A stretch of 47,839 nucleotides of DNA. Origin: Hymenobacter sp. H14-R3 (GTDB lineage: Bacteria > Bacteroidota > Bacteroidia > Cytophagales > Hymenobacteraceae). The notes under the pieces were generated by a model. It made no database searches, was not told the origin of the DNA, and worked only from the letters and a program-made list of their open reading frames with translations. Made by a program: the position numbers and the translations under genes. Of this stretch, positions 7,180 to 15,021 are shown piece by piece. Numbering within the stretch: position 1 is the first letter of the stretch; every line of letters begins with the position of its first letter. The stretch is taken from positions 1-47,839 of the forward strand of contig NZ_JASITD010000028.1 of NCBI RefSeq assembly GCF_030063445.1, in the 5' to 3' direction.

Positions 7180-7626
7180 TTAGTGAGACAGAAAAAGGGC
7201 AGCCTCGCGCCCACGGCGGGCCTCAATTGCCCGGTTAGGCTGGCCGTTCACATTGCGCCAAAGCTTGAAAGCGGCCGTGAGGGCGGCGGCATCCTGACTG
7301 CCGGCGTTGACGAGACGCAGCAGGGAAGACTTTTGCAGCGCGCCCGCACCCAGGTTGAAGGCAAATGACACCAGGGCATTGAACTGCGACTGGTTGAGGG
7401 CCACCCGCACCAGGCGGTGCACGGCCGCTTCGAAGCGGGCCAAATCCTGGGTGAGCAGGCGCTGGCTGGCCTCGTGGGTGAGGGTGCTGGCCGGGTACAC
7501 GTCGGGCCCGGTGTGGCCGACGCCCATGGTGAGCACGCCGCCCGCGTCTTTATAGGTGTGCAGGATTTCGCCTTCCTCCTTGGTAAGGAAGGCCCGCCCG
7601 GCGGCATCAACTGTTAAGTGATTCAT
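7180..7626 (-). CDS. Phage endolysin, T4-type lysozyme (GH24)
   Basis: 148 residues. The enzyme cleaves the beta-1,4 bond between N-acetylmuramic acid and N-acetylglucosamine to break the wall at the end of infection. The catalytic triad matches T4 lysozyme spacing: Glu18, Asp27 and Thr33 in EEGEILHTYKDAGGVLTMGV, followed by GHT. No signal peptide or SAR segment is seen, so export should need a holin. The start overlaps the stop of the DUF5675 gene (ATGA). Confidence 0.92.
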   Translation of the reverse strand: MNHLTVDAAGRAFLTKEEGEILHTYKDAGGVLTMGVGHTGPDVYPASTLTHEASQRLLTQDLARFEAAVHRLVRVALNQSQFNALVSFAFNLGAGALQKSSLLRLVNAGSQDAAALTAAFKLWRNVNGQPNRAIEARRGREAALFLSH

Positions 7627-8066
7627 CGGATAGTGAGGGTTATCGGCTCGCCGGCCGTAATGGCGTTTTGCATGCGCTGAAACAGGCGGTCGAATGCCAG
7701 GCGGCTACTGGTGACCATGGTGCCGCCTGCGGCAATGGCCAGGCCCGGCAGCAGGCAGCCCTCGGTGTCGGTGGCGTAGTTGCCGGGGTGAATGCGGATG
7801 CCGCATAGGCCGATTAGTCGGCCCCCAAAGAAGGTTTGCTTGCCGGGCATATCGGAGAGCAGGGGCAGCACTCGTTTGAAGCGGGTGCTCAGCGAGAAGT
7901 GCACCTGGTAGGTGCCGGCGGGAATGGCCGTCTGGCCGAAGATTTTCGGCTGGCCCTGCCCCCGCACCACATCTTCCATGCCCACGCAGAACGGGGCACC
8001 ATCGACGTACCAGGCGGAAAGGGTGCAGCCCTTCTCGCTCGGCTTGCGGATAATGGAGATAACCAC
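7623..8066 (-). CDS. DUF5675 family protein
   Basis: 147 residues. The conserved region is IFGQTAIPAGTYQV in the middle and GIRIHPGNYATDTEGCLLPG toward the C-terminus. The family is common in phages and beside endolysins. The conserved His, Asp/Thr and Cys look like a hydrolase-like or L,D-transpeptidase-like site, but no activity is established. It is in the lysis cassette between the spanin candidate and lysozyme. Confidence 0.8.
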   Translation of the reverse strand: MVISIIRKPSEKGCTLSAWYVDGAPFCVGMEDVVRGQGQPKIFGQTAIPAGTYQVHFSLSTRFKRVLPLLSDMPGKQTFFGGRLIGLCGIRIHPGNYATDTEGCLLPGLAIAAGGTMVTSSRLAFDRLFQRMQNAITAGEPITLTIR

Positions 8067-8068
8067 GG

Positions 8069-8722
8069 CTAAAAGAGGCTTTTCTTACGCCACCACACAA
8101 CGCCCCCGATTACCCCGCCAAGCACTACCACGGCCAGCACCTTACCCAGCGGCTGGGCAAAGGCCGCGGCGATAGTAGCCCCCACACCGGGCGGCTCCAC
8201 ATCGGCTTTCGTCTGGCTGGTGGTATTGCCGTCCCCATTCGTAGCCGCCAGGTTGCCGGTGCCCACCGTGTTCTGGCTCACGCTGTCGGAGCCCACCACC
8301 GCTGGCCCCGCCTTCTTTTCCACGACACTGGCTACGGCGCCGTCGCCGGCGGCGACCGTGGCTTTCTTGCTGGCTACGGTCGCGTCGCCATACACAATCG
8401 TGCAGCCTTTGCACTTGCGGGGCACCACCGCCGGCGCAGCCTTGGTGCGGGCGGCCGCGCGCTGAAACTGCCGCTGCCAGCGCCGCAGAATGCGGCCCTG
8501 TTTGCGGTAGGACTGGGCCGGGGTTTTGCCGCGGGCGTCGAAACTGGGGGGCGGGGCAATGGTGCTGGGGCGCGCCTCGTAGGGCGGGCCGCCATTGGTG
8601 GGCCGTGCCTGGTTGAGCAGGCTCACCACGTCGGTGGCGGACGGGCGCAGCGGCGTAAGCTGGCGCTGGGCGGCGCAGCTGGCCAGCGCCAGCCCGGCGG
8701 CCAGGAGAAGGAAGTGTTTCAT
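8069..8722 (-). CDS. Putative unimolecular spanin (lipoprotein with C-terminal membrane segment)
   Basis: 217 residues. The N-terminus MKHFLLLAAGLALASC is a lipoprotein signal with Cys16. A periplasmic-type region follows, rich in Ala, Pro, Lys and Arg, with two cysteines in RKCKGCTIVYGD and a Ser/Thr/Gly-rich stretch. The C-terminus has one hydrophobic segment (LAVVVLGGVIGGVVWW) and the basic tail RKKSLF. An outer-membrane lipid anchor plus an inner-membrane C-terminal helix is the layout of u-spanins such as phage T1 gp11, which fuse inner and outer membranes at lysis. The holin-lysozyme context supports this. No sequence match to a known spanin is claimed. Confidence 0.6.
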   Translation of the reverse strand: MKHFLLLAAGLALASCAAQRQLTPLRPSATDVVSLLNQARPTNGGPPYEARPSTIAPPPSFDARGKTPAQSYRKQGRILRRWQRQFQRAAARTKAAPAVVPRKCKGCTIVYGDATVASKKATVAAGDGAVASVVEKKAGPAVVGSDSVSQNTVGTGNLAATNGDGNTTSQTKADVEPPGVGATIAAAFAQPLGKVLAVVVLGGVIGGVVWWRKKSLF

Positions 8723-8749
8723 GTTGCAGAAAAAAGGATGGTGACAGAA

Positions 8750-9049
8750 TCAGGACTGGCCGTCGAGGTTGACGTTTTGGGCCGTTTCGACCGTTACCTC
8801 AGCGGCCGGGGCAGGCGGCCTATCAGCCAGGATTTTCGCCTTTGTTACAAAGGCATCGATGCCCAGGCCAGCGGCGAGAAACAGCAGGGTCGGGCTCCAG
8901 ATGTACTCCGGTGGCCAGCGTCCCCATACCCAGCCGATGGGAAAGGCCGCCACCACGATAGCGGCAACGCCGGCAATGGTGAGCAGCTTGCCGTCAGGGG
9001 TGCCGGTGGCGTCGCAGAAGGTGCTCTTAAAAAAGTCGGACAGTCTCAT
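8750..9049 (-). CDS. Putative holin
   Basis: 99 residues. Two hydrophobic segments: LLTIAGVAAIVVAAFPIGWVW (about residues 22-42) and WSPTLLFLAAGLGIDAF (about 51-67), then a polar, acidic tail. The start overlaps the stop of the upstream gene (TAATG). The size, two segments and place at the head of spanin, DUF5675 and lysozyme fit a holin, which opens the inner membrane to release the endolysin. Confidence 0.65.
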   Translation of the reverse strand: MRLSDFFKSTFCDATGTPDGKLLTIAGVAAIVVAAFPIGWVWGRWPPEYIWSPTLLFLAAGLGIDAFVTKAKILADRPPAPAAEVTVETAQNVNLDGQS

Positions 9050-9804
9050 TACATGCTGTAGCTAAACTTATTGGCGTATTCCTGAAGCAGGTGTTCCATG
9101 TCTGAGTCGAGCAGCCGCGTCGGGCCCTGGTGGCTTTTGGGCAGCGTACTGGCCTGGTCAGGCCGGTAGACTTCGCAGTCGCGCCAACTCAGCACGTACA
9201 TGCCGATGATGCCCATCTCCGGACTTCCGGGCTTAATGGGCCGGCGCACAAACACGGCAATCGAGCTATCGTAGCCGCGCTCCTGCATCATTTTATTTAC
9301 CTTCCAATCGTCGCAGCGCTCGGCCCAGAGCAGCAGGTAGGGCTGTAATTCGAGCGCCGTAATGGTGCGCGGAATGTCCTGCGCGAATACCATGCGCTCC
9401 GTATCCATGTAGCGGGGCAGGCCCTGCTCTACCGCCTCGGCCTGCATCACGAACTTGTCAATGCCTTCGCCTGAGCGCAGGTACTCGCCGTTCTGACAGC
9501 CGTACACGCTCACGTGGTCGCAGTCGACGCGCACGCGCAAGGCCTCGGCCGCCTGCTCCAGAATAATGGCCTTCTTGGCCTTGCGTACCAGGTCGGCCCC
9601 GCTGGCTGGCTCCTTGCTGCTGCGCTTGAGGCGGTCGGTGAGCTGGTCGAAGAGCTTACTGGCAAATTCCTCGACCGGCTTTTTGAGCAGCCAGGCAAAG
9701 AAGGCCAGGATGCCGAGCACAATGACTACGCTCACCGGCATTGTCTCCAGCCAGTGCACGTACCAGGGTGCTGGGTCGTAAGTAATGGGTGGAGCGGCAG
9801 GCAC
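9049..9804 (-). CDS. Membrane-anchored protein with a possible GAF-like domain
   Basis: 251 residues. One membrane segment lies near residues 22-41 (MPVSVVIVLGILAFFAWLL), then a charged helix to about residue 75. The remaining alpha/beta region has VDCDHVSVYGCQNGEYL, with alternating hydrophobic residues, and MGIIGMYVLSWRD near the C-terminus, a pattern like GAF-type sensory domains. GAF identity is only suggested. It is directly upstream of the holin gene and overlaps it by one base, so a role in lysis timing is possible. Confidence 0.6.
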   Translation of the reverse strand: MPAAPPITYDPAPWYVHWLETMPVSVVIVLGILAFFAWLLKKPVEEFASKLFDQLTDRLKRSSKEPASGADLVRKAKKAIILEQAAEALRVRVDCDHVSVYGCQNGEYLRSGEGIDKFVMQAEAVEQGLPRYMDTERMVFAQDIPRTITALELQPYLLLWAERCDDWKVNKMMQERGYDSSIAVFVRRPIKPGSPEMGIIGMYVLSWRDCEVYRPDQASTLPKSHQGPTRLLDSDMEHLLQEYANKFSYSM

Positions 9805-9807
9805 GGC

Positions 9808-10077
9808 TTAGGCGTTGAGTTCCTGGGTGATTTGGTGCAGGCGGTGCTCCACGATGCGCAGCTGCCGCCGCAGGCTTTTTTCTTCGCTGGCCAGCTCCTT
9901 GCGCGTGTAGGGTCGCGTGGTGAACGGCACCGTTGTTAGGGTTTGGCCGCCAGCGGCGACCATTTCGCGGGCGGGCGCGGGCAGCTTTGCCAGGGGCTTG
10001 ATGGTGAGCGAGCCGGTAGCAGAATACCCCACGGCGGGCCGCTGAAAAGGGAGGTTGCGGAGGGTTGACGTGAGCAT
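9808..10077 (-). CDS. Small phage protein of unknown function
   Basis: 89 residues beginning MLTSTLRNLPFQRPAVGYSA. The first half is low in charge; the second half (ELASEEKSLRRQLRIVEHRL) should form a coiled coil. It lies between the connector-like gene (2 nt away) and the membrane protein (3 nt away). Possibly a minor structural protein; not recognised. Confidence 0.6.
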   Translation of the reverse strand: MLTSTLRNLPFQRPAVGYSATGSLTIKPLAKLPAPAREMVAAGGQTLTTVPFTTRPYTRKELASEEKSLRRQLRIVEHRLHQITQELNA

Positions 10078-10079
10078 GA

Positions 10080-10649
10080 TTAGCGACGATAAAAGGAGGG
10101 ATAATTCTCATCGGGCCGGCGAATGCCCTGCACCACGACAGAGGGCGCGCGGCCGGCCGCCGGGCCACCGCAGCAGGGGCTGGCCACCGGGTAGAAGGTG
10201 CCGAACTCCGAGCCATTGGCCCGCAGCCACTTGGTTAGGCTCACCTCGTAGCTGAGGGCCTCCCCGTCGTAGATGTTGGCTTGCCGGGCCAGGTCGCGGC
10301 CATCGGCCGGCTGGCTGTACTGGCTGGTTTTCACGGCAAAGCCATTGGAAACTGCCGTCTGCTGGGCAAACGGCATGTAGCGCGCCATCGCGGCGCTGGC
10401 CACCACGGCCACGGCCTTGGTGCGCAGCGTGCTCCAGGGGAATGCCAGCGGCGCGGGGCTGGCCAGGTCGGCAGCGCGCTCGGCCGCTACCAGGCGCAGC
10501 AGCTCGTTGGTCAGCCCATCCGGCAGCAGCGGCCGCAGGCGCTGACGCTGGGCGGCCAGGATGTGCGGCCGCAGCCGGTCGATGTCGAGCGACTCGGCCA
10601 GGTCGGCGAAGTCGGCGAAGTCGCTCTTATTAAGGAGTAGCGTTTCCAT
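10080..10649 (-). CDS. DUF6712-like protein, putative head-tail connector
   Basis: 189 residues from the ATG at 10649 (METLLLNKSDFADFADLAES). The helical N-terminal half (LRPHILAAQRQRLRPLLPDG) and the position right after portal resemble DUF6712 proteins of Bacteroidetes phages, thought to act like gp6-type connectors in the neck. The frame is open to an ATG at 10679, so the start is not certain; the chosen one overlaps the end of the portal gene by 20 nt. Confidence 0.65.
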   Translation of the reverse strand: METLLLNKSDFADFADLAESLDIDRLRPHILAAQRQRLRPLLPDGLTNELLRLVAAERAADLASPAPLAFPWSTLRTKAVAVVASAAMARYMPFAQQTAVSNGFAVKTSQYSQPADGRDLARQANIYDGEALSYEVSLTKWLRANGSEFGTFYPVASPCCGGPAAGRAPSVVVQGIRRPDENYPSFYRR

Positions 10650-11955
10650 CGGTAGTAGAAGAGGTGTCCGGTGCGCCATCGACGAGCAAGCCGATGAGCG
10701 ATAGTTTTTGCTTCTGGCTCATAGCCCCTAGCACGTTGTTGGCTACCAGCGGGGAGAGCGAGTTAATGGCCTTCAATACCTGCTGGGCCTCGCTTTCTTC
10801 CGCCACCTCAGCCACCGCGGCCAAACTCAGGTTCTCAATCGAGTAATCGTCCGACGGGCACAGGGGTACGTCGGGCTGGTCGGGCCGTTGAAAGGTGGCA
10901 AACACGGCCGTTAACGTGCGCTCGATACTGCGCTGGTTGGTGTTGACCACCATGTTCTGCACGTAGAGCGTGGCATCCTCCATCTCCTGGCTACTGCCCA
11001 GCTTGCCGGCCGTGGCCTCGCCGTAGAGCAGGCTCGGAATCTGGAACACGGCCCGGATATCCGCCTTCAGCGCCTCGCCATCGGTGGCGTACCGCTTGCT
11101 GGCGTCGGGTGCCGAGATGGTTTTGATATCCGGTGTAAGGTCTTTGCTGTCAGCGTAGAGCAGCATAATGCGGTCCCCATCTTCGCCGACGAAACCGCCA
11201 TACTTCAGGGCGTTGGCGGCCATTACTTCCAGCGTGGGGCTACTGCTGCCGTACTCGGTGATGACGGTTTTATCGGAGTAGCCGCTTTTGATATCAGTGC
11301 GCCGGCTGCGCTTCAGGCGGGCCTCGGTTTCCATATCGACCTCGACCGGCTCGTACACCTGTTCGGGGTAGTAGCCGGCCTCGTCGAGCCAGGAGCAGTA
11401 CACCTCCCCCGGGTAGGCTTCGGGCCCACCGGGCCACGAGGCCAGGCGCTCAGCCCGCTGCTCAGCCGGCTCCCTGGGGTCGAACACCAGGTGCAGGGTA
11501 GGCTTGGCGGCTTTGGCCTTGCTGCCCGGCACCTTGGGGTGCAGCTGAAAAACGTAATCTATCGTGCCATCGTCGAGCGGGATGCCCAGCCGCACGCTCT
11601 CGGCCGCCAGGTGGTAAACGGAATAAGGATTGCCCAGCAGGTTGAGATTGATGAGCAGCGCGTGACCGCTGAGCTTGCTTTCGCGGTCGGCCAGCAGCTT
11701 GAGCAGCGCGTCCATGGTCTGGCCGCGCGGGTTGATGAGAGCCTGGTAGAAGTCGATATCCTTCAGGCCGTTGCCCTCGATGAATTTGGCCTTGGTGGTA
11801 GCGCAAACTTTCCCCGTGCCCGAGTTCGCCAGCAGGGCCAGCAGCTGCTGGGGGCGCTGGTCATCCACGCCCCAACGCACGTAGTCGCGGGTATCGACGA
11901 CGCGGCGTTTGGGGGCGGGCTCCAGGGCGGTGATTTGCTGGCGGAAAACGGTCAC
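10630..11955 (-). CDS. Phage portal protein
   Basis: 441 residues, start codon GTG. The portal ring is the DNA entry and exit channel at one head vertex and the docking site for terminase. Signatures of Bacteroidetes-phage portals are the N-terminal GTGKVCATTKAKFIEGNGL, a middle region with ISAPDASKRYATDGEALKAD, the helix-rich FQIPSLLYG and SQEMEDATLYVQNMVV, and an Ala/Glu-rich C-terminus. Unusually, it is downstream of capsid and about 20 kb from terminase. Confidence 0.8.
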   Translation of the reverse strand: MTVFRQQITALEPAPKRRVVDTRDYVRWGVDDQRPQQLLALLANSGTGKVCATTKAKFIEGNGLKDIDFYQALINPRGQTMDALLKLLADRESKLSGHALLINLNLLGNPYSVYHLAAESVRLGIPLDDGTIDYVFQLHPKVPGSKAKAAKPTLHLVFDPREPAEQRAERLASWPGGPEAYPGEVYCSWLDEAGYYPEQVYEPVEVDMETEARLKRSRRTDIKSGYSDKTVITEYGSSSPTLEVMAANALKYGGFVGEDGDRIMLLYADSKDLTPDIKTISAPDASKRYATDGEALKADIRAVFQIPSLLYGEATAGKLGSSQEMEDATLYVQNMVVNTNQRSIERTLTAVFATFQRPDQPDVPLCPSDDYSIENLSLAAVAEVAEESEAQQVLKAINSLSPLVANNVLGAMSQKQKLSLIGLLVDGAPDTSSTTDGNATP

Positions 11956-11968
11956 GGGGAAAGGCTAC

Positions 11969-12205
11969 TTAAAACTTGAGACCGTCAGCAGTCGGGTCAA
12001 TAGTTGTATTGCTGGTGTCGCGGCTGTTTGGGTAGGGATAAGGCGTGCCCAACTCCTTCAGGTTCTGGCCCAGCCACATCACGGCTTCGTCCAGCTTAGT
12101 GCGCACCAGAGAGATTGGGCGATTAGCTGGCAGCGCTTTTACACGCTGGATAATCGCGTCCAAATCCACGCGCAATTGCTTAGTTTCAATGATTTGCTCT
12201 TCCAT
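11969..12205 (-). CDS. Acb2/Tad1-type hairpin domain protein, candidate anti-CBASS/anti-Thoeris sponge
   Basis: 78 residues. The core RPISLVRTKLDEAVMWLGQN (residues 29-48) followed by LKELGTPYPYPNS matches the helical hairpin pattern of Acb2 (T4 Vs.4-like) and the related Tad1 domain: R-x-x-S-L-x-x-T-K-L-(D/E)-E-A-x-M-W-L-G. Known members are small phage proteins that bind cyclic nucleotide signals and so block CBASS or Thoeris defence. That this copy binds such signals is inference. It is expressed with head genes, between the structural gene at 12270 and portal, where small accessory genes are often inserted. The end (NTTIDPTADGLKF) is polar. Confidence 0.7.
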   Translation of the reverse strand: MEEQIIETKQLRVDLDAIIQRVKALPANRPISLVRTKLDEAVMWLGQNLKELGTPYPYPNSRDTSNTTIDPTADGLKF

Positions 12206-12239
12206 TTCTTATTCAGAAAATCAAGTGGAATAATGACCC

Positions 12240-12260
12240 GCCCCGTGATTTTCACGGGGC
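12240..12260. terminator. Hairpin between structural gene and Acb2-like gene
   Basis: GCCCCGTG, loop ATTTT, CACGGGGC. A strong stem but without a T tract on the minus strand, so it is more likely a partial attenuator or mRNA processing/stability element than a full terminator. Confidence 0.45.
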
Positions 12261-12269
12261 AGGCGGAAA

Positions 12270-13157
12270 CTATTCGGGGTCTTGCAGGCTGGCGCGGTGC
12301 TCCGCGATGGCGTCGCGCAGCTGGTCGTTGGTCAGGCCGGCGGCTGGCTCCAGGCGCAGCTCCACGCGGTAGGTGTCGAGCAGCTGCTCCTTGTTCATGC
12401 GCGAAAGGCGCACGGGCTGCTCGTCGTGCTCGTCAATCACTTCCAGGTGGCCAGTAGTCACTTCCACGCCGTTGGTCAGCGTCTGCGTTTCCACTACCGC
12501 TTCCGTTGCCGGCGCTTCAGCACCGCCGGCGCTGGCCGTCAGGCTGGGCGTGGCGTTGTCGGCCGGAGCGTGCTGCTGAGCGGCATCAAGCCAGGCCTTT
12601 TCATGAGCGGCATCTACTTCGTTCTGGCGGCGCTCCGATTCATCGAGCAGGGCGGCGGCTAACTTGGCGTAGTCGAAGCCGGCGGGCGCGGCGGGGGCCG
12701 GATGCTCGGCTTTCTCAGCCTGCTTTTCAGCCGAGGCCTGGGCGGGCGTCAGCGGCTGCTCATCCTCGCCTTCAGTAGCGGCGGGGGGCAGCACGGCAAA
12801 GTGGGCGGCTGCATCCGGGTCGGCCTTGAGGATGTCGCGGGCGGCCTTATCGGTCAGGTTGGCGTTGGAGTAGGCCACGCCCAGGCCGTGGGGGGTGTAG
12901 ATAAGCTGGTCGCTGTGGAAGCGCGCGGTAACAGTGGACTTTTTCACGTTGTCGGAAAAAATGGTGGAGGAAGAATCTTGTTGGTCAGCCCAGCGCTTGA
13001 TGGCGAAATAGGCCGTACCCAGCTCATGGCGACAGGTCTGGCACACGGCATCCCGGCCGGGGTAAAGGGCGGCGTGTACGCTGGCCACCTCGGCCGGGCG
13101 GGCCGAATAGGGCCCGGCAGCTACCAGCTGCCGGGCCCGGTCGAGTAGCTCAGCCAC
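12270..13157 (-). CDS. Phage structural-region protein of unknown function
   Basis: 295 residues. The N-terminal part has VCQTCRHELGTAYFAIKRWA, with a CxxC pair. A middle region (YTPHGLGVAYSNANLTDKAA) is reminiscent of small Bacteroidetes phage head or tail proteins. Then a long Ala/Glu/Pro-rich linker leads to a C-terminal SAP/HeH-like helix pair (LSRMNKEQLLDTYRVELRL and LTNDQLRDAIAEH). It overlaps the stop of the probable tail tube gene by one base. Possible roles are scaffold, decoration or tail assembly; not settled. Confidence 0.65.
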   Translation of the reverse strand: MAELLDRARQLVAAGPYSARPAEVASVHAALYPGRDAVCQTCRHELGTAYFAIKRWADQQDSSSTIFSDNVKKSTVTARFHSDQLIYTPHGLGVAYSNANLTDKAARDILKADPDAAAHFAVLPPAATEGEDEQPLTPAQASAEKQAEKAEHPAPAAPAGFDYAKLAAALLDESERRQNEVDAAHEKAWLDAAQQHAPADNATPSLTASAGGAEAPATEAVVETQTLTNGVEVTTGHLEVIDEHDEQPVRLSRMNKEQLLDTYRVELRLEPAAGLTNDQLRDAIAEHRASLQDPE

Positions 13158-13726
13158 TAGGCAGCGTACAGCGCCTCGAAGGCGGCGAGCGTAGCCACGG
13201 GGTCTACCAGGCCGTCGGGCGTCATGACGGCGAAGAAGTCGGCCAGGCCCTTCTCCTTAGTGCTGGCCAGCGTGATTTCGGGCGCGCCACCGGTATCGGC
13301 ATTGGCCGAGTCGGTGTCGTTCTTGGTGGCCGTGAGGCCGGCGTTGAGGCCGTACACCAGGATGTTTCCGTTGTTGTCGCGCACCACCGACACGGTTTTG
13401 TCCTTGGCCAGGTCCTCGGCCGTGGCGTAGTCGGCGGGGGCGGCGGTGAAGGCCACCATATCCACCTCGTGGGCGTAGGTGGGCGAACCGTATTTGCTGG
13501 GCGTCATCTTGGCGCGCGCCACGTTGCTTTCGCCTAAGCCCTCGAAGACGTAGCCCTTGGTGCCCTGCTTCATGGTGATGGTCACCAGCTTCGGGTTGAG
13601 CGCATTGCGCACGTAGCTGGCAATGTCAGCCTTGCGCAGCTGCACAAGAGTTGTTTGCAGCCCGCCGGTAGCGGGCTCGCAGCCGGCGGCGATGCCGCGT
13701 TTTAGTTTACCGCAATCAAGGGCCAT
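13157..13726 (-). CDS. Putative major tail tube protein
   Basis: 189 residues from the ATG at 13726 (MALDCGKLKRGIAAGCEPAT); the frame is open further upstream, but that part overlaps the capsid gene. KGYVFEGLGESNVARAKMTP, AHEVDMVAFTA and ILVYGLNAGLTATKNDTD followed by APEITLAS resemble the tail tube proteins of Bacteroidetes siphophages, in which a Tyr-Gly-Leu-(D/N)-Ala-Gly-Leu element and a closing beta hairpin are common. The protein would polymerise around the tape measure. A terminator lies between it and capsid. Confidence 0.5.
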   Translation of the reverse strand: MALDCGKLKRGIAAGCEPATGGLQTTLVQLRKADIASYVRNALNPKLVTITMKQGTKGYVFEGLGESNVARAKMTPSKYGSPTYAHEVDMVAFTAAPADYATAEDLAKDKTVSVVRDNNGNILVYGLNAGLTATKNDTDSANADTGGAPEITLASTKEKGLADFFAVMTPDGLVDPVATLAAFEALYAA

Positions 13727-13751
13727 AACAGTAGCAGAAAGAAGATGAGAA

Positions 13752-13781
13752 GAAAAAAGGCCCAGCCGGTTGGCCGGGCCT
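13752..13781 (-). terminator. Terminator between capsid and tail tube genes
   Basis: On the minus strand GGCCCGGCCAACCGGCTGGGCC forms a hairpin followed by TTTTTTCTTC. It probably lowers expression of downstream genes relative to capsid. Confidence 0.85.
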
Positions 13782-13809
13782 CTAGTGGTTGCTTGGGGGA
13801 GGTGCGGGC

Positions 13810-14976
13810 CTAGAAGGCAGCGCGGGTGAGGAAGGGGCGCATCACCTTGGCATCCATCTTCCAGTTGCCGCGCATGTGGGTGAACTTGCTCTCGCGGTTG
13901 AACCACGACTCCACTTGCGTGGCCTTGTCGTAGGAGTCGAAGCCGAGCTGCATGTTGGCGTTGGTGGTGAGCACCGCGCGGTGGGGCAGGTTGATTTTGC
14001 CGGCGATGTCGAAATCCTCCATCAGGATGTCATCCCATTCGGCCACGGGCACGATGACCACGTTGAGAAACTTGGGGCCCACCAGGCCGGTCACCTGTAG
14101 CTCCCAGCTGGTTTCGAGCTTGTCGTTCGACATGCGGTAATCAGCCCAGTTGTCGGCAATCGACTGCGTGCACTGAATGGTGGGTACGCCGAACTTGCCG
14201 CTCAGCAGCCGGCGGTCAGCGCCGCGAATCAGCTTCTGGAAAATCTGAAGCGACTCGCCCGGGGCCAGCTGCTGGTCGGCCGTTTGGTTGGCGGCAATGC
14301 TGTAGGCGCGCACCTTGGGGTACACCGTGGCCAGCGCGATGATTTGGGGCCACAGGCCCCGCAGCTGGTTGTAGTTTACCAGGTCGGCCGCGCCGCCGGT
14401 GAGCTGGCCGGCGGTCAGGGCGGGGTCGGCGAAATAGCCGATGCGGAAGATGTCGTCGCGGATAGCCGCCTCCATCATATCCTGCACGAACTCGTTCCAG
14501 TAGTTGAGCGTGGTTTCGTCGCTCTCCCCCAGGCCCGAACGGATTTTGATGGCCGCCTCCTGCAAGTCCAGGCGCTTGTAGCCCACGCCCAGACCCCAGG
14601 CCATGAAGGTGCCGTCGAAGTCGCTGCCGCACTCGGCAATCCAGGCCTCCAGGGCTACGGGGTCCCAGGTGAGCTTTTCCACGTCCATGCCGGGCGTGTG
14701 GGGCACCGTGCCGCAGCCGGTGTCGAGGTGCGTCACCTTCTTGAAGCGCTTGGCGAAGAGGATGTCCATCTTCGCCTTGATGTCGTCGCTGATGGTGAGC
14801 AGCTGCGTCAGGTCGGGCGATTCGAGGACGGGCTCCAGAATCAGCGCCCGAAAGTTTTCGGGGCCATACAGCAGGCCCTGGCCTTGCACGGCATTGGCGA
14901 TGATGCTGGTGCCCGCGTAGCGGGGCGGGACCACGATGGCCCCGAGCAGGCCGATGAAGGCTAATTTGCTGAGCAT
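13810..14976 (-). CDS. Major capsid protein
   Basis: 388 residues. It follows the head maturation protease by 45 nt. The sequence has a helical N-terminus, VTHLDTGCGTVPHTPGMD, an Ala/Asp-rich middle (QDMMEAAIRDDIFRIGYFAD) and C-terminal blocks such as LNVVIVPVAEWDDILMED and HRAVLTTNANMQLGFDS, as in HK97-fold major capsid proteins of Bacteroidetes phages. The assignment rests on size, position and these blocks. The following terminator fits a highly expressed product. Confidence 0.78.
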   Translation of the reverse strand: MLSKLAFIGLLGAIVVPPRYAGTSIIANAVQGQGLLYGPENFRALILEPVLESPDLTQLLTISDDIKAKMDILFAKRFKKVTHLDTGCGTVPHTPGMDVEKLTWDPVALEAWIAECGSDFDGTFMAWGLGVGYKRLDLQEAAIKIRSGLGESDETTLNYWNEFVQDMMEAAIRDDIFRIGYFADPALTAGQLTGGAADLVNYNQLRGLWPQIIALATVYPKVRAYSIAANQTADQQLAPGESLQIFQKLIRGADRRLLSGKFGVPTIQCTQSIADNWADYRMSNDKLETSWELQVTGLVGPKFLNVVIVPVAEWDDILMEDFDIAGKINLPHRAVLTTNANMQLGFDSYDKATQVESWFNRESKFTHMRGNWKMDAKVMRPFLTRAAF

Positions 14977-15021
14977 AAAAAAGGGCAGAAAAAAGGCGGG
15001 AGAGTGTGAGCAGCGGGTGGG

